A stretch of DNA of 26,097 nucleotides from JBBRWV01 sp038248985 (GTDB lineage Bacteria > Planctomycetota > Phycisphaerae > WQYP01). Shown here piece after piece: positions 1-7,943 of the stretch. The notes under the pieces are model-generated. The model made no database searches and was not told where the DNA came from. It saw only the letters and a program-made list of their open reading frames with translations. Location of the stretch: assembly GCA_038248985.1 (NCBI GenBank), contig JBBRWV010000041.1:1-26097 (forward strand). The letters are read 5' to 3'. The translations under genes and the position numbers were made by a program. The stretch's first letter is position 1. The number at the start of each line of letters is the position of its first letter.

Positions 1-2
1 CC

Positions 3-1760
3 GTTCGGCGCGTTTTACTGCTGCTGTTGGGCATCGTTGCGCTGACCTTGCTGGCGCACCTGCAATCCATGCAAAATGGCTATATCTGGGATGATGACGC
101 CCACATTTTGGACAACATCAATTTGCGTAACGACGCCGGCCTCGCCCGAATCTGGGTCGAGCCGCGCGCCACGCCGCAGTATTACCCCATCGTTCACAGC
201 ACGTTCTGGATGGAATATCAGCTGTGGGGCCCGCACCCCTTCGGCTACCACCTCACCAACATTCTCCTCCACGCGGCCAATGCCCTACTCGTCTTTTTCA
301 TCCTCCGCCGACTCAAGATTCCCGGGGGCGAACCTGCCGCGCTTTTGGCCGCGGCTCTGTTTGCCGTCCATCCTGTCCATGTCGAATCCGTCGCGTGGAT
401 CACTGAACGCAAGAACGTCTTGTCGGGGCTCTTTTATTTGCTGGCAATCCTTGCGGCGATCCGCGTGTGGGCGCTGGATTCAGCATCTTCATCGCAGCAG
501 TTCAAGCCTCGCCCTTATGTTCTTTGCTTCATTTGTTTCATCTTGGCCCTGCTCAGCAAATCGGTGACGGCCTCGCTTCCGGCGGTGATTCTTCTGCTCG
601 TTTGGTGGAAGCATGGTTCCATCCGTCTGCGGGATGTTCTCTACAGCGTTCCTTTGTTCATCATTGGTTTGGTCGCGGGGCTTCATACGGCGCATCTGGA
701 GAAAGAGCACGTCGGGGCGGTCGGTGAAAAGTGGGATTTCTCTTTTATCGAACGGGCCCTGATTGCCGGTCGCGCACTGTGGACGTATCTGCTCAAACTG
801 GTTTGGCCGAACCCTCTGGCCTTTTTCTATGAACGCTGGAAAGTCGATTCCCACCAGTGGTGGCAATACCTTTTCCCCCTTGCCATTCTCCTCATTCTGG
901 TGATCCTCTGGAAATACCGTGCCCGGATCACCCGCGGCCCACTAACTGCCGCGTTTTTTTTCATCGGCACGCTTTTCCCCGCGCTCGGCTTCTTCAACGT
1001 ATTTCCGTTTCGCTATTCCTTTGTGGCCGATCATTTTCAATATCTTGCCAGCCTGGGCATGCTCACCCTCGCCGCCTGCCTCCTCATTCAGGCCGGTAAT
1101 TACTTGAGCAAGCGTTTCGACCGCAGGATCGATCTTCTACTGAAGATTGCCCCATTGTTGTTGTTGGGTGTGTTAGCGGCCGTCTCGTGGCGTGAATCTT
1201 TTAAGTATTACGACCTCGCTTCGCTGTGGGTCGATACCCTGGAGAAAAATCCCGATACGGCGGTGGCCCACACCAATCTTGGCGTAGAGCAAGTCAAGCG
1301 GGGGAATATCGCCGCCGCATTGGAGTCTTACCGCAAGGCCGTGGAACTTGATCCCAGCTTTTACGAAACCATCACCAATATTGGCGGCATCTACTATCGC
1401 GAGGGTAACTATGCTGGTGCCGAACTAAAATACCGCGAAGCGGTGCATGTGGCGCCGGGGTTTGCGCCTGCGGTTCACGGCTTGGGCATGGCGCTGGTGC
1501 AACAGGGAAAAAATGAAGAGGCCGTCCGCATGCTCATCCAGGCGACCCATCTGAAACCCGCCGACGAAAAATATGCGCACTCGCTTGCGGTCGTGCTGGT
1601 GCGTGTGGGGCTTAATAATGAGGCGCGTGCCGCGTACGCTCGAACGGTCGCCCTGGACCCCGATGATGCTGATGTTCGCCTGGCCTACGGGCGGCTCCTT
1701 TGTGCGCTGGGTAATATTCGTGGTGGCATCGAGCAATTCCGTCAGGCCGTGCGCATCTAG
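3..1760 (+). CDS. TMTC/DUF1736-like glycosyltransferase-type membrane protein with TPRs (5'-partial)
   Basis: The reading frame is open to the window edge, so the true start lies upstream; the first internal start is a TTG at 27. The N-terminal ~400 residues are a polytopic membrane domain. It carries a WDDD acidic motif near the first periplasmic loop, as in GT-C mannosyltransferases, and the block HPVHVESVAWITERKNVLSG, which is typical of TMTC/DUF1736 proteins. From about residue 420 (TTG numbering) follow roughly five tetratricopeptide repeats. Such proteins are thought to glycosylate or bind extracytoplasmic proteins; the substrate here is unknown. The frame ends at TAG 1758-1760 in the middle of a TPR helix pair. 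The same frame then continues for 35 TPR-like codons to TGA 1866-1868, so the protein is probably truncated by a point change or a base-call error. The family call is good; the exact activity is uncertain. Confidence 0.8.
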   Translation, partial: VRRVLLLLLGIVALTLLAHLQSMQNGYIWDDDAHILDNINLRNDAGLARIWVEPRATPQYYPIVHSTFWMEYQLWGPHPFGYHLTNILLHAANALLVFFILRRLKIPGGEPAALLAAALFAVHPVHVESVAWITERKNVLSGLFYLLAILAAIRVWALDSASSSQQFKPRPYVLCFICFILALLSKSVTASLPAVILLLVWWKHGSIRLRDVLYSVPLFIIGLVAGLHTAHLEKEHVGAVGEKWDFSFIERALIAGRALWTYLLKLVWPNPLAFFYERWKVDSHQWWQYLFPLAILLILVILWKYRARITRGPLTAAFFFIGTLFPALGFFNVFPFRYSFVADHFQYLASLGMLTLAACLLIQAGNYLSKRFDRRIDLLLKIAPLLLLGVLAAVSWRESFKYYDLASLWVDTLEKNPDTAVAHTNLGVEQVKRGNIAAALESYRKAVELDPSFYETITNIGGIYYREGNYAGAELKYREAVHVAPGFAPAVHGLGMALVQQGKNEEAVRMLIQATHLKPADEKYAHSLAVVLVRVGLNNEARAAYARTVALDPDDADVRLAYGRLLCALGNIRGGIEQFRQAVRI

Positions 1761-1892
1761 CCTGATATGGCCGAGGCCAAACGTGACCTCGCTATCGCCC
1801 AACAGCAACTCATCAACCCGGCATTTGTTCCCTCCCCGCAGCCCCCCTCGACAACCAATAAACCCTGAATACGTCGCGCGCAAAGGAAGTCC

Positions 1893-2792
1893 ATGAAATA
1901 TCGCATCCTCGGAAAAACCAACCTTCGCGTTTCGGTCATCGGCCTGGGCACCTGGCAATTCGGCGGCGAATGGGCCAAGGATTTTGCCCAGCCCGAAGCC
2001 ACCGCCATGCTCGCCAAGGCCCATGACCTCGGCATTACGTTGATCGATACCGCCGAGTGTTACGGCGATCACACCTCGGAGGCCTTCATTGGCCAGGCCC
2101 TCGCGAATCTGAGAATCCGCGACAAGTTCGTCATCGCCACCAAGTTCGGCCACAAATTCCACGCACCCTTCAACCGTACCGAGCCTCGTTCCGGTCCTGA
2201 TATTCAGCGGCAACTCGAAGACTCACTGCGCGTTCTGCAAACTTCCTACATCGATCTCTACCAGTATCACTCCTGGTCAGACGCGCAGTTTGAATCCGAT
2301 GAGGTGCGGACGGTGCTCGAAAAAGCCCTGGCCGCAGGGAAAATCCGGCACATCGGCAACTCCGTCGGCCCCAATGACAAGACCGCCCAAGTGCAGCGTT
2401 CGGAAAAATTCCACGTCGAAGCCATTCAGATCATCTACAACCGTCTGCAAACCCAGCCCGAGAATGCCGTGTTCCCCCTGTGCCAGCAACTCCAGCTCGG
2501 TATTCTGGCCCGCGTTCCCCTCGCTTCGGGCTATCTTTCGGGAAAATACAAGCCGGGCACGACCTTTTCCGCCGATGACGTTCGTGGAAAATGGCACAAT
2601 CCCGAGGAGCGCGACGAAAAACTCGCATTGGTGGAGCAAATTGCCCGCACGGAAGTGCCCCCGGGGGTCGCTATGGCGCAATGGGCACTGGCCTGGGTCC
2701 TCAAGAATCCGGCCGTGACCGCGGTTATTCCGGGCTGTAAATCGGTCCAGCAGGTGGAAGACAACGCCCGTGCGGCAGATCTGGTGCCATGA
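1893..2792 (+). CDS. Aldo/keto reductase
   Basis: This is a 299-aa NAD(P)H-dependent oxidoreductase of the AKR TIM-barrel family, a normal length. The catalytic tetrad is visible: Asp52 and Tyr57 in DTAECYG, Lys84 in ATKFGHK and His126 in YQYH. The N-terminal motif RVSVIGLGTWQFGG and the C-terminal AVIPGCKSVQQVEDN block, which forms the cofactor phosphate site, are also typical. The ATG at 1893 follows an AAGGAAG ribosome-binding site at 1883-1889. It starts 24 nt after the second stop of the preceding TPR gene and may be co-transcribed with it. The physiological substrate cannot be told from sequence; cytosolic. Codons are C-rich, as in the gene before and unlike rpsB after it. Confidence 0.93.
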   Translation: MKYRILGKTNLRVSVIGLGTWQFGGEWAKDFAQPEATAMLAKAHDLGITLIDTAECYGDHTSEAFIGQALANLRIRDKFVIATKFGHKFHAPFNRTEPRSGPDIQRQLEDSLRVLQTSYIDLYQYHSWSDAQFESDEVRTVLEKALAAGKIRHIGNSVGPNDKTAQVQRSEKFHVEAIQIIYNRLQTQPENAVFPLCQQLQLGILARVPLASGYLSGKYKPGTTFSADDVRGKWHNPEERDEKLALVEQIARTEVPPGVAMAQWALAWVLKNPAVTAVIPGCKSVQQVEDNARAADLVP

Positions 2793-2985
2793 CCGGGCTG
2801 TGGCTAAAGGGGTGATTCAGCGCTGGCGCATTCATTGACTGGGAGGGGGGCAAAGGGTAAATTGGGTACTTCGCCGTTGTGCAGGTCCGCAGTCACGATA
2901 TGGGTGAATATCCAGATCGTTCGGACCGCTTTTCGTTTGTTGGCCGAAATGTTGCGAGGAAACGTGTTTACCTCCAACGAATGCC
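2793..2985. other. Intergenic region upstream of rpsB leader, with two hairpins
   Basis: No gene is seen between the aldo/keto reductase and rpsB. Two inverted repeats stand out. In the first, GGTCCG 2884-2889 pairs with CGGACC 2922-2927 and encloses GATAT 2897-2901 with ATATC 2908-2912. It is followed by a T-rich stretch and could act as a terminator for the reductase. In the second, GTTG 2951-2954 and GAGG 2956-2959 pair with CAAC 2975-2978 and CCTC 2971-2974, with an AAA/TTT top. No convincing -35/-10 pair was found for rpsB. Confidence 0.4.
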
Positions 2986-3084
2986 GACGTTTTTCAAGCG
3001 ATGCACAGAAGGCAATCCGCGGTGCTGAAGTGTTTTCAGCGTTGCGGCTTCGGCGAAACGCCTTCTACGAGATCGCTGACCGTC
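2986..3084 (+). promoter_or_regulatory. Structured 5' leader of rpsB (putative r-protein autoregulatory RNA)
   Basis: The ~100 nt directly before the rpsB Shine-Dalgarno fold into nested stems found by hand. GACG 2986-2989 pairs with CGTC 3081-3084. AGCGAT 2997-3002 pairs with ATCGCT 3072-3077. AGAAGGC 3007-3013 pairs with GCCTTCT 3060-3066. Inside lies a 13-bp hairpin, 3017-3029 with 3035-3047, containing three G-U pairs and a 5-nt loop. A short C(UUCG)G element follows at 3048-3053. Many ribosomal-protein operons, including rpsB in gamma-proteobacteria, are controlled by the protein binding its own leader. The assignment of that role here is inference from position and structure. Confidence 0.5.
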
Positions 3085-3099
3085 CACAGGAGTTCAGTC

Positions 3100-3963
3100 A
3101 TGGCCAATCCTCAACTCGTCAAAGACCTAATTGATGCGGGCATTCATTTTGGACATCGCGCTTCGCGTTGGAATCCGAAAATGAAGCCCTACATTTACGG
3201 CAAGCGCAATCTCATCCATATTGTGGATGTGCGCGAAACGCTCAAGGGCATTCTGGCCGCCAAGAAGTTTTTGAGCCGCGTGGTGGCCGGGGGTAAGGAT
3301 GTGGTATTTGTCGGGACGAAGCGTCAGGCCCGTTCGGTGATTGAAGAAGTGGGCAAGCGCACGGGGATGCCGTACGTGGCGGAACGCTGGCTGGGCGGGA
3401 CGTTGACCAACTATCGGACGATTCGCTCGCGGTTGGCGCGTCTGGAAGAGTTGGAATCGACGCTCCAGTCGCCGGATGTGAACAAGAATTTTTCGAAGAA
3501 GATGGAGTCGTCGCTGAAGCGCGAGTTCCGTAAGATTTTGCGGAACTTGTCGGGCATTCGCACGATGGACAAGTTGCCGGGCGCGATGTTTGTGGTGGAT
3601 GTCCGCCGCGAAAATATTGCGGTGCGGGAAGCCAAGAAAATGGGGATTCCGGTGGTGTCGCTCATCGATACCGATTCTGATCCGGATGTGGTGGATATCG
3701 CCATTCCGGGCAATGACGATGCGATGCGGGCGATTGAGCTGGTGCTCAAAGAAATCGGGGACGCGGTAGTCGAAGCCAAAGCCGGCCGCCAGACGCAGCA
3801 GGACACCGAGAAGCAGGGCGAAGGCGCCCAGGGCGGCCGTCGTCCCGGCCGCGGCCGTCGCACGACTTCGCAAGTTGCCGAAGAAGAAGCTGTGGCAGAG
3901 AAGCCAGTGGCGGCGGTTGTTGCGGAAGTGCCCGCGGATGCCACCCCTGCGGCCACGGCCTGA
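3100..3963 (+). CDS. rpsB: 30S ribosomal protein S2
   Basis: S2 of the small ribosomal subunit, 287 aa. The start is ATG 3100, chosen because AGGAG at 3088-3092 lies 7 nt upstream and because MANPQLVKDLIDAGIHFGH matches the usual S2 N-terminus; an in-frame ATG at 3001 would add 33 non-conserved residues. Both S2 signatures are present: the GIHFGHRASRWNPKM block near residue 15, and GIPVVSLIDTDSDPDVVDIA with IPGNDDA near residues 185-210. After about residue 235 there is a basic Gly/Arg stretch and an Ala/Glu/Val-rich tail of about 45 residues beyond the E. coli length. The gene stands alone: tsf, a frequent downstream partner, is absent and a terminator follows directly. Confidence 0.98.
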   Translation: MANPQLVKDLIDAGIHFGHRASRWNPKMKPYIYGKRNLIHIVDVRETLKGILAAKKFLSRVVAGGKDVVFVGTKRQARSVIEEVGKRTGMPYVAERWLGGTLTNYRTIRSRLARLEELESTLQSPDVNKNFSKKMESSLKREFRKILRNLSGIRTMDKLPGAMFVVDVRRENIAVREAKKMGIPVVSLIDTDSDPDVVDIAIPGNDDAMRAIELVLKEIGDAVVEAKAGRQTQQDTEKQGEGAQGGRRPGRGRRTTSQVAEEEAVAEKPVAAVVAEVPADATPAATA

Positions 3964-3990
3964 TTTTTTCCTGAACGAGTTTTTTTCCAG

Positions 3991-4019
3991 AGGGCGACTC
4001 ACACGAGTCGCCCTTTTTG
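3991..4019 (+). terminator. Rho-independent terminator of rpsB
   Basis: A perfect 10-bp stem, AGGGCGACTC 3991-4000 with GAGTCGCCCT 4005-4014, has an ACAC loop and is followed by a T run. It lies 28 nt after the rpsB stop and isolates rpsB from the phosphatase gene downstream. Confidence 0.92.
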
Positions 4020-4061
4020 TTTTATGATGGCCCACCTCACTTTGTTGAGAAAGCGGATCGC

Positions 4062-4841
4062 TTGAAAACCGAAGCATTCAGTTGGCGCACTCTTTGGATA
4101 CTGTGGGCGGGACTTGCGCTGGTGGAGTCGGTACTGCTTTGGAACAATGCGGCATTGGATTCCTATGCTTGGCGGAGCACGCGGTGGTTTTTTGGGGATC
4201 AGGGAAAATACACATACCAGGCAAATGCCGAGAGACTTGCGACGCAGCCGGGGTATGCCGTAGGTGATGACCGGGCATTCTTTGATCGAGTCACGCCGTG
4301 GAGCAACAAGCTATTCAAGCGGACTGAGTCCATCTGGCGGGTGTTGCGGACAGCGGGTGAGCCGGCATTCATCGCCATTCTGGCGGTGGGGTTGTTGATT
4401 TTTGATCAACGCAGAAGATGGCATTCGGCGGCGATTTTGATTGCCGCAAGTTCGTCCGCCGGTGTGATCTCCTGGCTGGTCCGCGCCGTTTCCGGGCGAT
4501 ACCGGCCCGACCTCGACGGCGTCAATTCCTGGGAGTGGTTTCGCGGATTCGACCTCGACCGAAACCGTGATCTTTCTTTTCCCTCGGGGCATGCGACGGC
4601 GGCGATGGCGACGGCGGCGGTGATGGCGTATTTTTTCCCGCGGGGGAGGGTGTATTTTTTTGTGCTGGGTGCGGCGTGTGGTTTTTCCCGGGTGGTGATG
4701 CAGGCCCATTTTTACGCAGATGTGTTGCTCGCGGGAGTGCTTGGATGGACGCTGGGAAGCCTGATTACGAAATGGCTGTACGAGTGGTTGCGGGCAATGG
4801 ATGAGCGGACTGGCCGGCGGATAACGAGTGTTGGAACGTGA
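4062..4841 (+). CDS. PAP2-family membrane phosphatase
   Basis: A 259-aa integral membrane phosphatase of the type-2 phosphatidic-acid phosphatase superfamily, whose members act on lipid phosphates or undecaprenyl pyrophosphate. All three catalytic motifs are intact (TTG-4062 numbering): C1 as R141-x6-R148-P149, C2 PSGH 174-177, and C3 S209-R210-x5-H216-x3-D220. Several hydrophobic segments fit a polytopic topology. The start is uncertain. TTG 4062 is chosen because the further-upstream TTG 4017 lies inside the rpsB terminator, and because 4062 overlaps the stop of a 13-codon reading frame (ATG 4024 to TGA 4065) as TTGA. The stop overlaps the start of the next gene by 4 nt (GTGA), so the two are co-translated. 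Substrate not determined. Confidence 0.88.
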   Translation: MKTEAFSWRTLWILWAGLALVESVLLWNNAALDSYAWRSTRWFFGDQGKYTYQANAERLATQPGYAVGDDRAFFDRVTPWSNKLFKRTESIWRVLRTAGEPAFIAILAVGLLIFDQRRRWHSAAILIAASSSAGVISWLVRAVSGRYRPDLDGVNSWEWFRGFDLDRNRDLSFPSGHATAAMATAAVMAYFFPRGRVYFFVLGAACGFSRVVMQAHFYADVLLAGVLGWTLGSLITKWLYEWLRAMDERTGRRITSVGT

Positions 4842-6337
4842 GCGAGCCAGAAAAATTTGCGGAGAGGGTGCAACCCGGGCCTCCGCCTAAGGTGCCGTTG
4901 GCCGAGGCACCGGAATCGGAGTTGATGACGGAGCCGGTGGTGGGGCGCACGGAAAAGCATACGCCGCTGCCGAGGCCCACGTGGCGCACTGTATTGCGGC
5001 TGGCCATTCCCACAATTGCCGAGCAGTTCATTTCGGCGTTCATAGGTTTCACGGATGCCTGGCTGGCCGGGCATATACCGGGGGATTCCCACTCGGTGGC
5101 GGCTGCGGCCGCGGCCGTGGGCAACATGATGTACATCCAGTGGTTGGCGGGGCTGCTGGTCAGCTTCATCGGCACCGGGGCAATCGCGGTGGTCTCACGC
5201 TCTGTTGGCGCACGGCGGATACGCGTGGCCAATCGCGTGGCGGGTACGGCGGTGTCGGCGGCAACAGTGGTGGGGCTCGCCGTGGCCGTGGTGATGTTTC
5301 TTTTCGCCGAACCTTTTGTGCGCCTCAGCGGACTTTCCGGCTTGGCCGCCGTATTCGGCACGCAATATCTGCGAATCATGTGCGTGACATTGTGCTTCCA
5401 GTCCGCGGCCACCATCGGCATGGCGTGCCTGCGCGGGGCGGGGGATATGGTGCGTCCCATGTTGATCATGATCGCGGTGGCGGTGGTGAACCTGATCGCG
5501 TCGTCAGTTCTCACGCTGGGCCTTTTTGGTGCGCCGGCGTGGGGCGTGCAGGGAAATGCCCTGGGTACGCTGCTGGCGTTCTTGACCGGCGGCGTGGCAA
5601 CGATAATCGTGCTGTTGGGAGGCTTTGGAAAGCTGAAATTGAGGCTGCGGCATTTTGCGATCGTGCCGCACATTGTGATGCGGATTGGACGGATTGGCGT
5701 GCCCTCGGGGCTGGAAGGCATTCTGCTGTGGGGCGGTCAATTCATAGTGATTGCACTGGTGATAAACGGGGGCAAAGATGATGCGGTGACGATGGCCGCG
5801 CACTCCGCGGTGTTGCGTGTGGAATCGCTTTCTTTTCTCCCGGGGTTTGGTTTTGGGATCGCCGCATCGTCACTGGTGGGGCAGTACTTGGGTGCCAAGC
5901 GTCCGGAGGATTCCAAGAAGGCCGCGCGCATTTCGCTGGGATTCGGCGCCGTGCTGATGACCTTGCTGGCGTTGCCGATGGTAATTTTTCCCACGCAGAT
6001 GCTCGGTTTTATGGTGAATTCTCCGGAAGTGGTTGCCGCCGGAAAGTGGCCCATGGTGCTGGCGGGGCTGGCCCAACCTGGCTTTGCTTTGGCGATCGTG
6101 ATGGGCAGCTCATTGCGTGGCGCAGGCGATACCGTAGCGCCGATGGTGGCGACGATTTCCGGCGTGATCATGCGCCTGATCGCCGTCCTGCCAATCGCTT
6201 TCTACCTGCGCTCGCACAGGCAGGCGCACTGGATATTGACCAGCGTCTGGATCGTCATTTTTCTGGACCTGCTATACCGCGGAATCTTCAACACAATCGT
6301 GTTCGGCCGCGGAAAGTGGCAGTTGAAAAGAGTCTGA
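4838..6337 (+). CDS. MATE-family multidrug/cation efflux transporter
   Basis: A 499-aa protein with about twelve hydrophobic segments arranged as two similar halves, as in MATE (multi-antimicrobial extrusion) secondary antiporters of the inner membrane. Motifs include LAIPTIAEQFISAFIGFTDA at the first helix, GAGDMVRPM in the first half and the equivalent GAGDTVAPM in the second, the internal-repeat marks of the family. The GTG start at 4838 overlaps the TGA of the phosphatase gene by 4 nt. A ~45-residue hydrophilic Pro/Glu-rich N-terminal tail precedes the first helix, longer than usual for MATE proteins. Transported compound unknown: drugs, cationic metabolites or, given the neighbour, possibly lipid-linked material; the last is speculation. 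Confidence 0.92.
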   Translation: MSEPEKFAERVQPGPPPKVPLAEAPESELMTEPVVGRTEKHTPLPRPTWRTVLRLAIPTIAEQFISAFIGFTDAWLAGHIPGDSHSVAAAAAAVGNMMYIQWLAGLLVSFIGTGAIAVVSRSVGARRIRVANRVAGTAVSAATVVGLAVAVVMFLFAEPFVRLSGLSGLAAVFGTQYLRIMCVTLCFQSAATIGMACLRGAGDMVRPMLIMIAVAVVNLIASSVLTLGLFGAPAWGVQGNALGTLLAFLTGGVATIIVLLGGFGKLKLRLRHFAIVPHIVMRIGRIGVPSGLEGILLWGGQFIVIALVINGGKDDAVTMAAHSAVLRVESLSFLPGFGFGIAASSLVGQYLGAKRPEDSKKAARISLGFGAVLMTLLALPMVIFPTQMLGFMVNSPEVVAAGKWPMVLAGLAQPGFALAIVMGSSLRGAGDTVAPMVATISGVIMRLIAVLPIAFYLRSHRQAHWILTSVWIVIFLDLLYRGIFNTIVFGRGKWQLKRV

Positions 6338-6366
6338 ATGGAAGCCTGCCGCCGTGGAAAATGGCG

Positions 6367-7503
6367 TCAGGATTTTCCCAGCTTCCTTAAAATTTCCATG
6401 CCTTGTTCAAGCTTGGCGTCCGTGGTGGCATAGCTGAGGCGGAAGTGCGTGTCTCGGCTGCTGAAAACGTTGCCGGGAATAATCAGGACATTGTTATCGA
6501 TGGCACGCTGGACAAACTCCGTCGCGGTCTGGTTGCCGGGGACTTTGGGGAAGACGTAGAAGGCCCCGCCGGGATGGTTGATTTCGAAAATATCCCGCAA
6601 GCTGCTGACGACATAGTCCCGCTTCTTTTTGTACGCGGCAATAAAGGGGGTCATGTCGATGCCATGGCGAGAATCGGTGTGGATGGTTTCGAGGGCGGCG
6701 TATTGAACCATCGAAGGCGCACAAACGAAGGTGTATTGCTGCAGTTTCGTCATCTGATCGATGATGGATTTTGGACCCGCCGCATAGCCCAGACGCCACC
6801 CCGTCATGCCGTAGGTTTTGGAATAGCCCTTAAGGAGGATGCATTGATCCGGAAGCTGAGCGGCAATGGAGAGGTGCGGTTCGTAACAGAAAGCGTCGTA
6901 AATTTCATCGGTGATGACGAGCAGGTTGTGCTTCTTGGCGATGGCGGCGGCAGCATCAATATCGGCCTGGGTGAAGGTGATGCCCGTCGGATTGTTCGGG
7001 GAGCAAAGGATGAGCAGTTTGGTCCGGGGCGTAATTGCCGCTTCGACACGGTCGGCGTGGAAACGGAAATCCGGATAACTGTCGACCGCCACCGGCACGG
7101 CTCCGCACAACGTCGGCAAGTGCTTGTACATCACGAAGTAGGGGTCGAGGAAGAGCACCTCGTCGCCGGGGTTGAGTGTGGCAAACATGGCGAGCATGAG
7201 ACCGGCGGACGTGCCCGAGAGAATGAGCATGCCAGGGTCAGACCAGCCGGTCTTTTTGATCACATCGGCTTTGAGAGGTGCGATGAGTTCCGCGATGCCC
7301 TGCGTGGGCGTGTAGCGATTCTTGCCGGCGCGAATCGCTTCAATGGCCTTTTCTTTCAGCGGATCGGGGACGTCGAAATCGGGCTGGCCGATGGAAAGGT
7401 TGATGGGATCCTTGAGCTTGGCGGCAAGGTCAAACACCTTGCGAATACCCGAAGCATCGATCTGGAGGGAGCGTTGGGCGACGAGGGACGCGGGATTGAA
7501 CAT
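6367..7503 (-). CDS. Class I/II PLP-dependent aminotransferase
   Basis: A 378-aa cytosolic fold-type I aminotransferase of the aspartate aminotransferase superfamily. The substrate-side motif INLSIGQPDFDVP lies near residue 35, the PLP contacts CSPNNPTG near 167-174 and TDEIYDAF near 198-205, and the Schiff-base lysine is Lys229 in GYSKTYGMTGWRLGYAAG. The ATG at 7503 is preceded on the minus strand by AAGGAT, about 8 nt away. It converges with the MATE gene (29 nt gap) and stands alone. On the minus strand a TACAAT box at 7545-7540 is a possible -10, without a clear -35. Which amino acid is used cannot be told. Confidence 0.92.
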   Translation of the reverse strand: MFNPASLVAQRSLQIDASGIRKVFDLAAKLKDPINLSIGQPDFDVPDPLKEKAIEAIRAGKNRYTPTQGIAELIAPLKADVIKKTGWSDPGMLILSGTSAGLMLAMFATLNPGDEVLFLDPYFVMYKHLPTLCGAVPVAVDSYPDFRFHADRVEAAITPRTKLLILCSPNNPTGITFTQADIDAAAAIAKKHNLLVITDEIYDAFCYEPHLSIAAQLPDQCILLKGYSKTYGMTGWRLGYAAGPKSIIDQMTKLQQYTFVCAPSMVQYAALETIHTDSRHGIDMTPFIAAYKKKRDYVVSSLRDIFEINHPGGAFYVFPKVPGNQTATEFVQRAIDNNVLIIPGNVFSSRDTHFRLSYATTDAKLEQGMEILRKLGKS

Positions 7504-7644
7504 GTTTGCGTATCCTTTTACGGGAGTGAGGGGTGGAAGATTGTAGCCTAAAACGGGTGCCTTTTGGCTAAGGGCCCAAACGGGATCGCATTCTTGTTGG
7601 ACAACTATCTTGACTTGGATAGGCAGGGGTTTATCATCGGTTGG

Positions 7645-7869
7645 ATGAAATGCAATACCAAGTTCGTTGTCGGGTTGATTTGTATCGTGCTGGGCTCAGT
7701 GCCGGCGCTTGGTCAGGTCAGCGAGGCGAAGCAGTTGGACACGGATGTGCCGCGATTGACTGGGGACAATGTGCCCGGCTGGGGCATTCCCTGGACGATC
7801 GCGGCGGTGCTGAGCGCGGGCATATTGCTGCTGGCATTTAAGAACGCCAAACGTAATCATATGGACTAA
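7645..7869 (+). CDS. Small exported/membrane protein, unknown
   Basis: A 74-aa reading frame starting at ATG 7645. It has a signal-peptide-like N-terminus (MKCNTKF, then a hydrophobic stretch ending ALGQ) and a second hydrophobic segment near residues 47-65 followed by KNAKRNHMD, so it could be a small membrane protein with a basic cytoplasmic tail. No family is recognised. The ribosome-binding site is poor (AGGGG lies 14 nt upstream), which lowers confidence in the start; an in-frame TTG at 7564 would add 27 residues of no obvious character. It is first of three small secreted-type genes in the same direction. Confidence 0.55.
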   Translation: MKCNTKFVVGLICIVLGSVPALGQVSEAKQLDTDVPRLTGDNVPGWGIPWTIAAVLSAGILLLAFKNAKRNHMD

Positions 7870-7943
7870 CGGCTCGAGTGTGCCCGTGTCTGTCATGGGT
7901 GTACGAGCATTCTTTAGCGTGGTGACTTTTGCGGAGGTCAGTG

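Noticed and set aside
3001..3099. N-terminal extension of rpsB from ATG 3001
   Set aside because: No ribosome-binding site, not conserved S2 sequence, and it overlaps the structured leader; AGGAG decides for ATG 3100.
4042..4057. ACTTTG...AAAG sequence resembling the 17-bp operator
   Set aside because: The arms are one base closer together and the far end differs; it is not the same element.
3127..4077. 316-aa minus-strand frame opposite rpsB
   Set aside because: Arg/His-rich shadow of a clear S2 gene and runs through the terminator; no domain.
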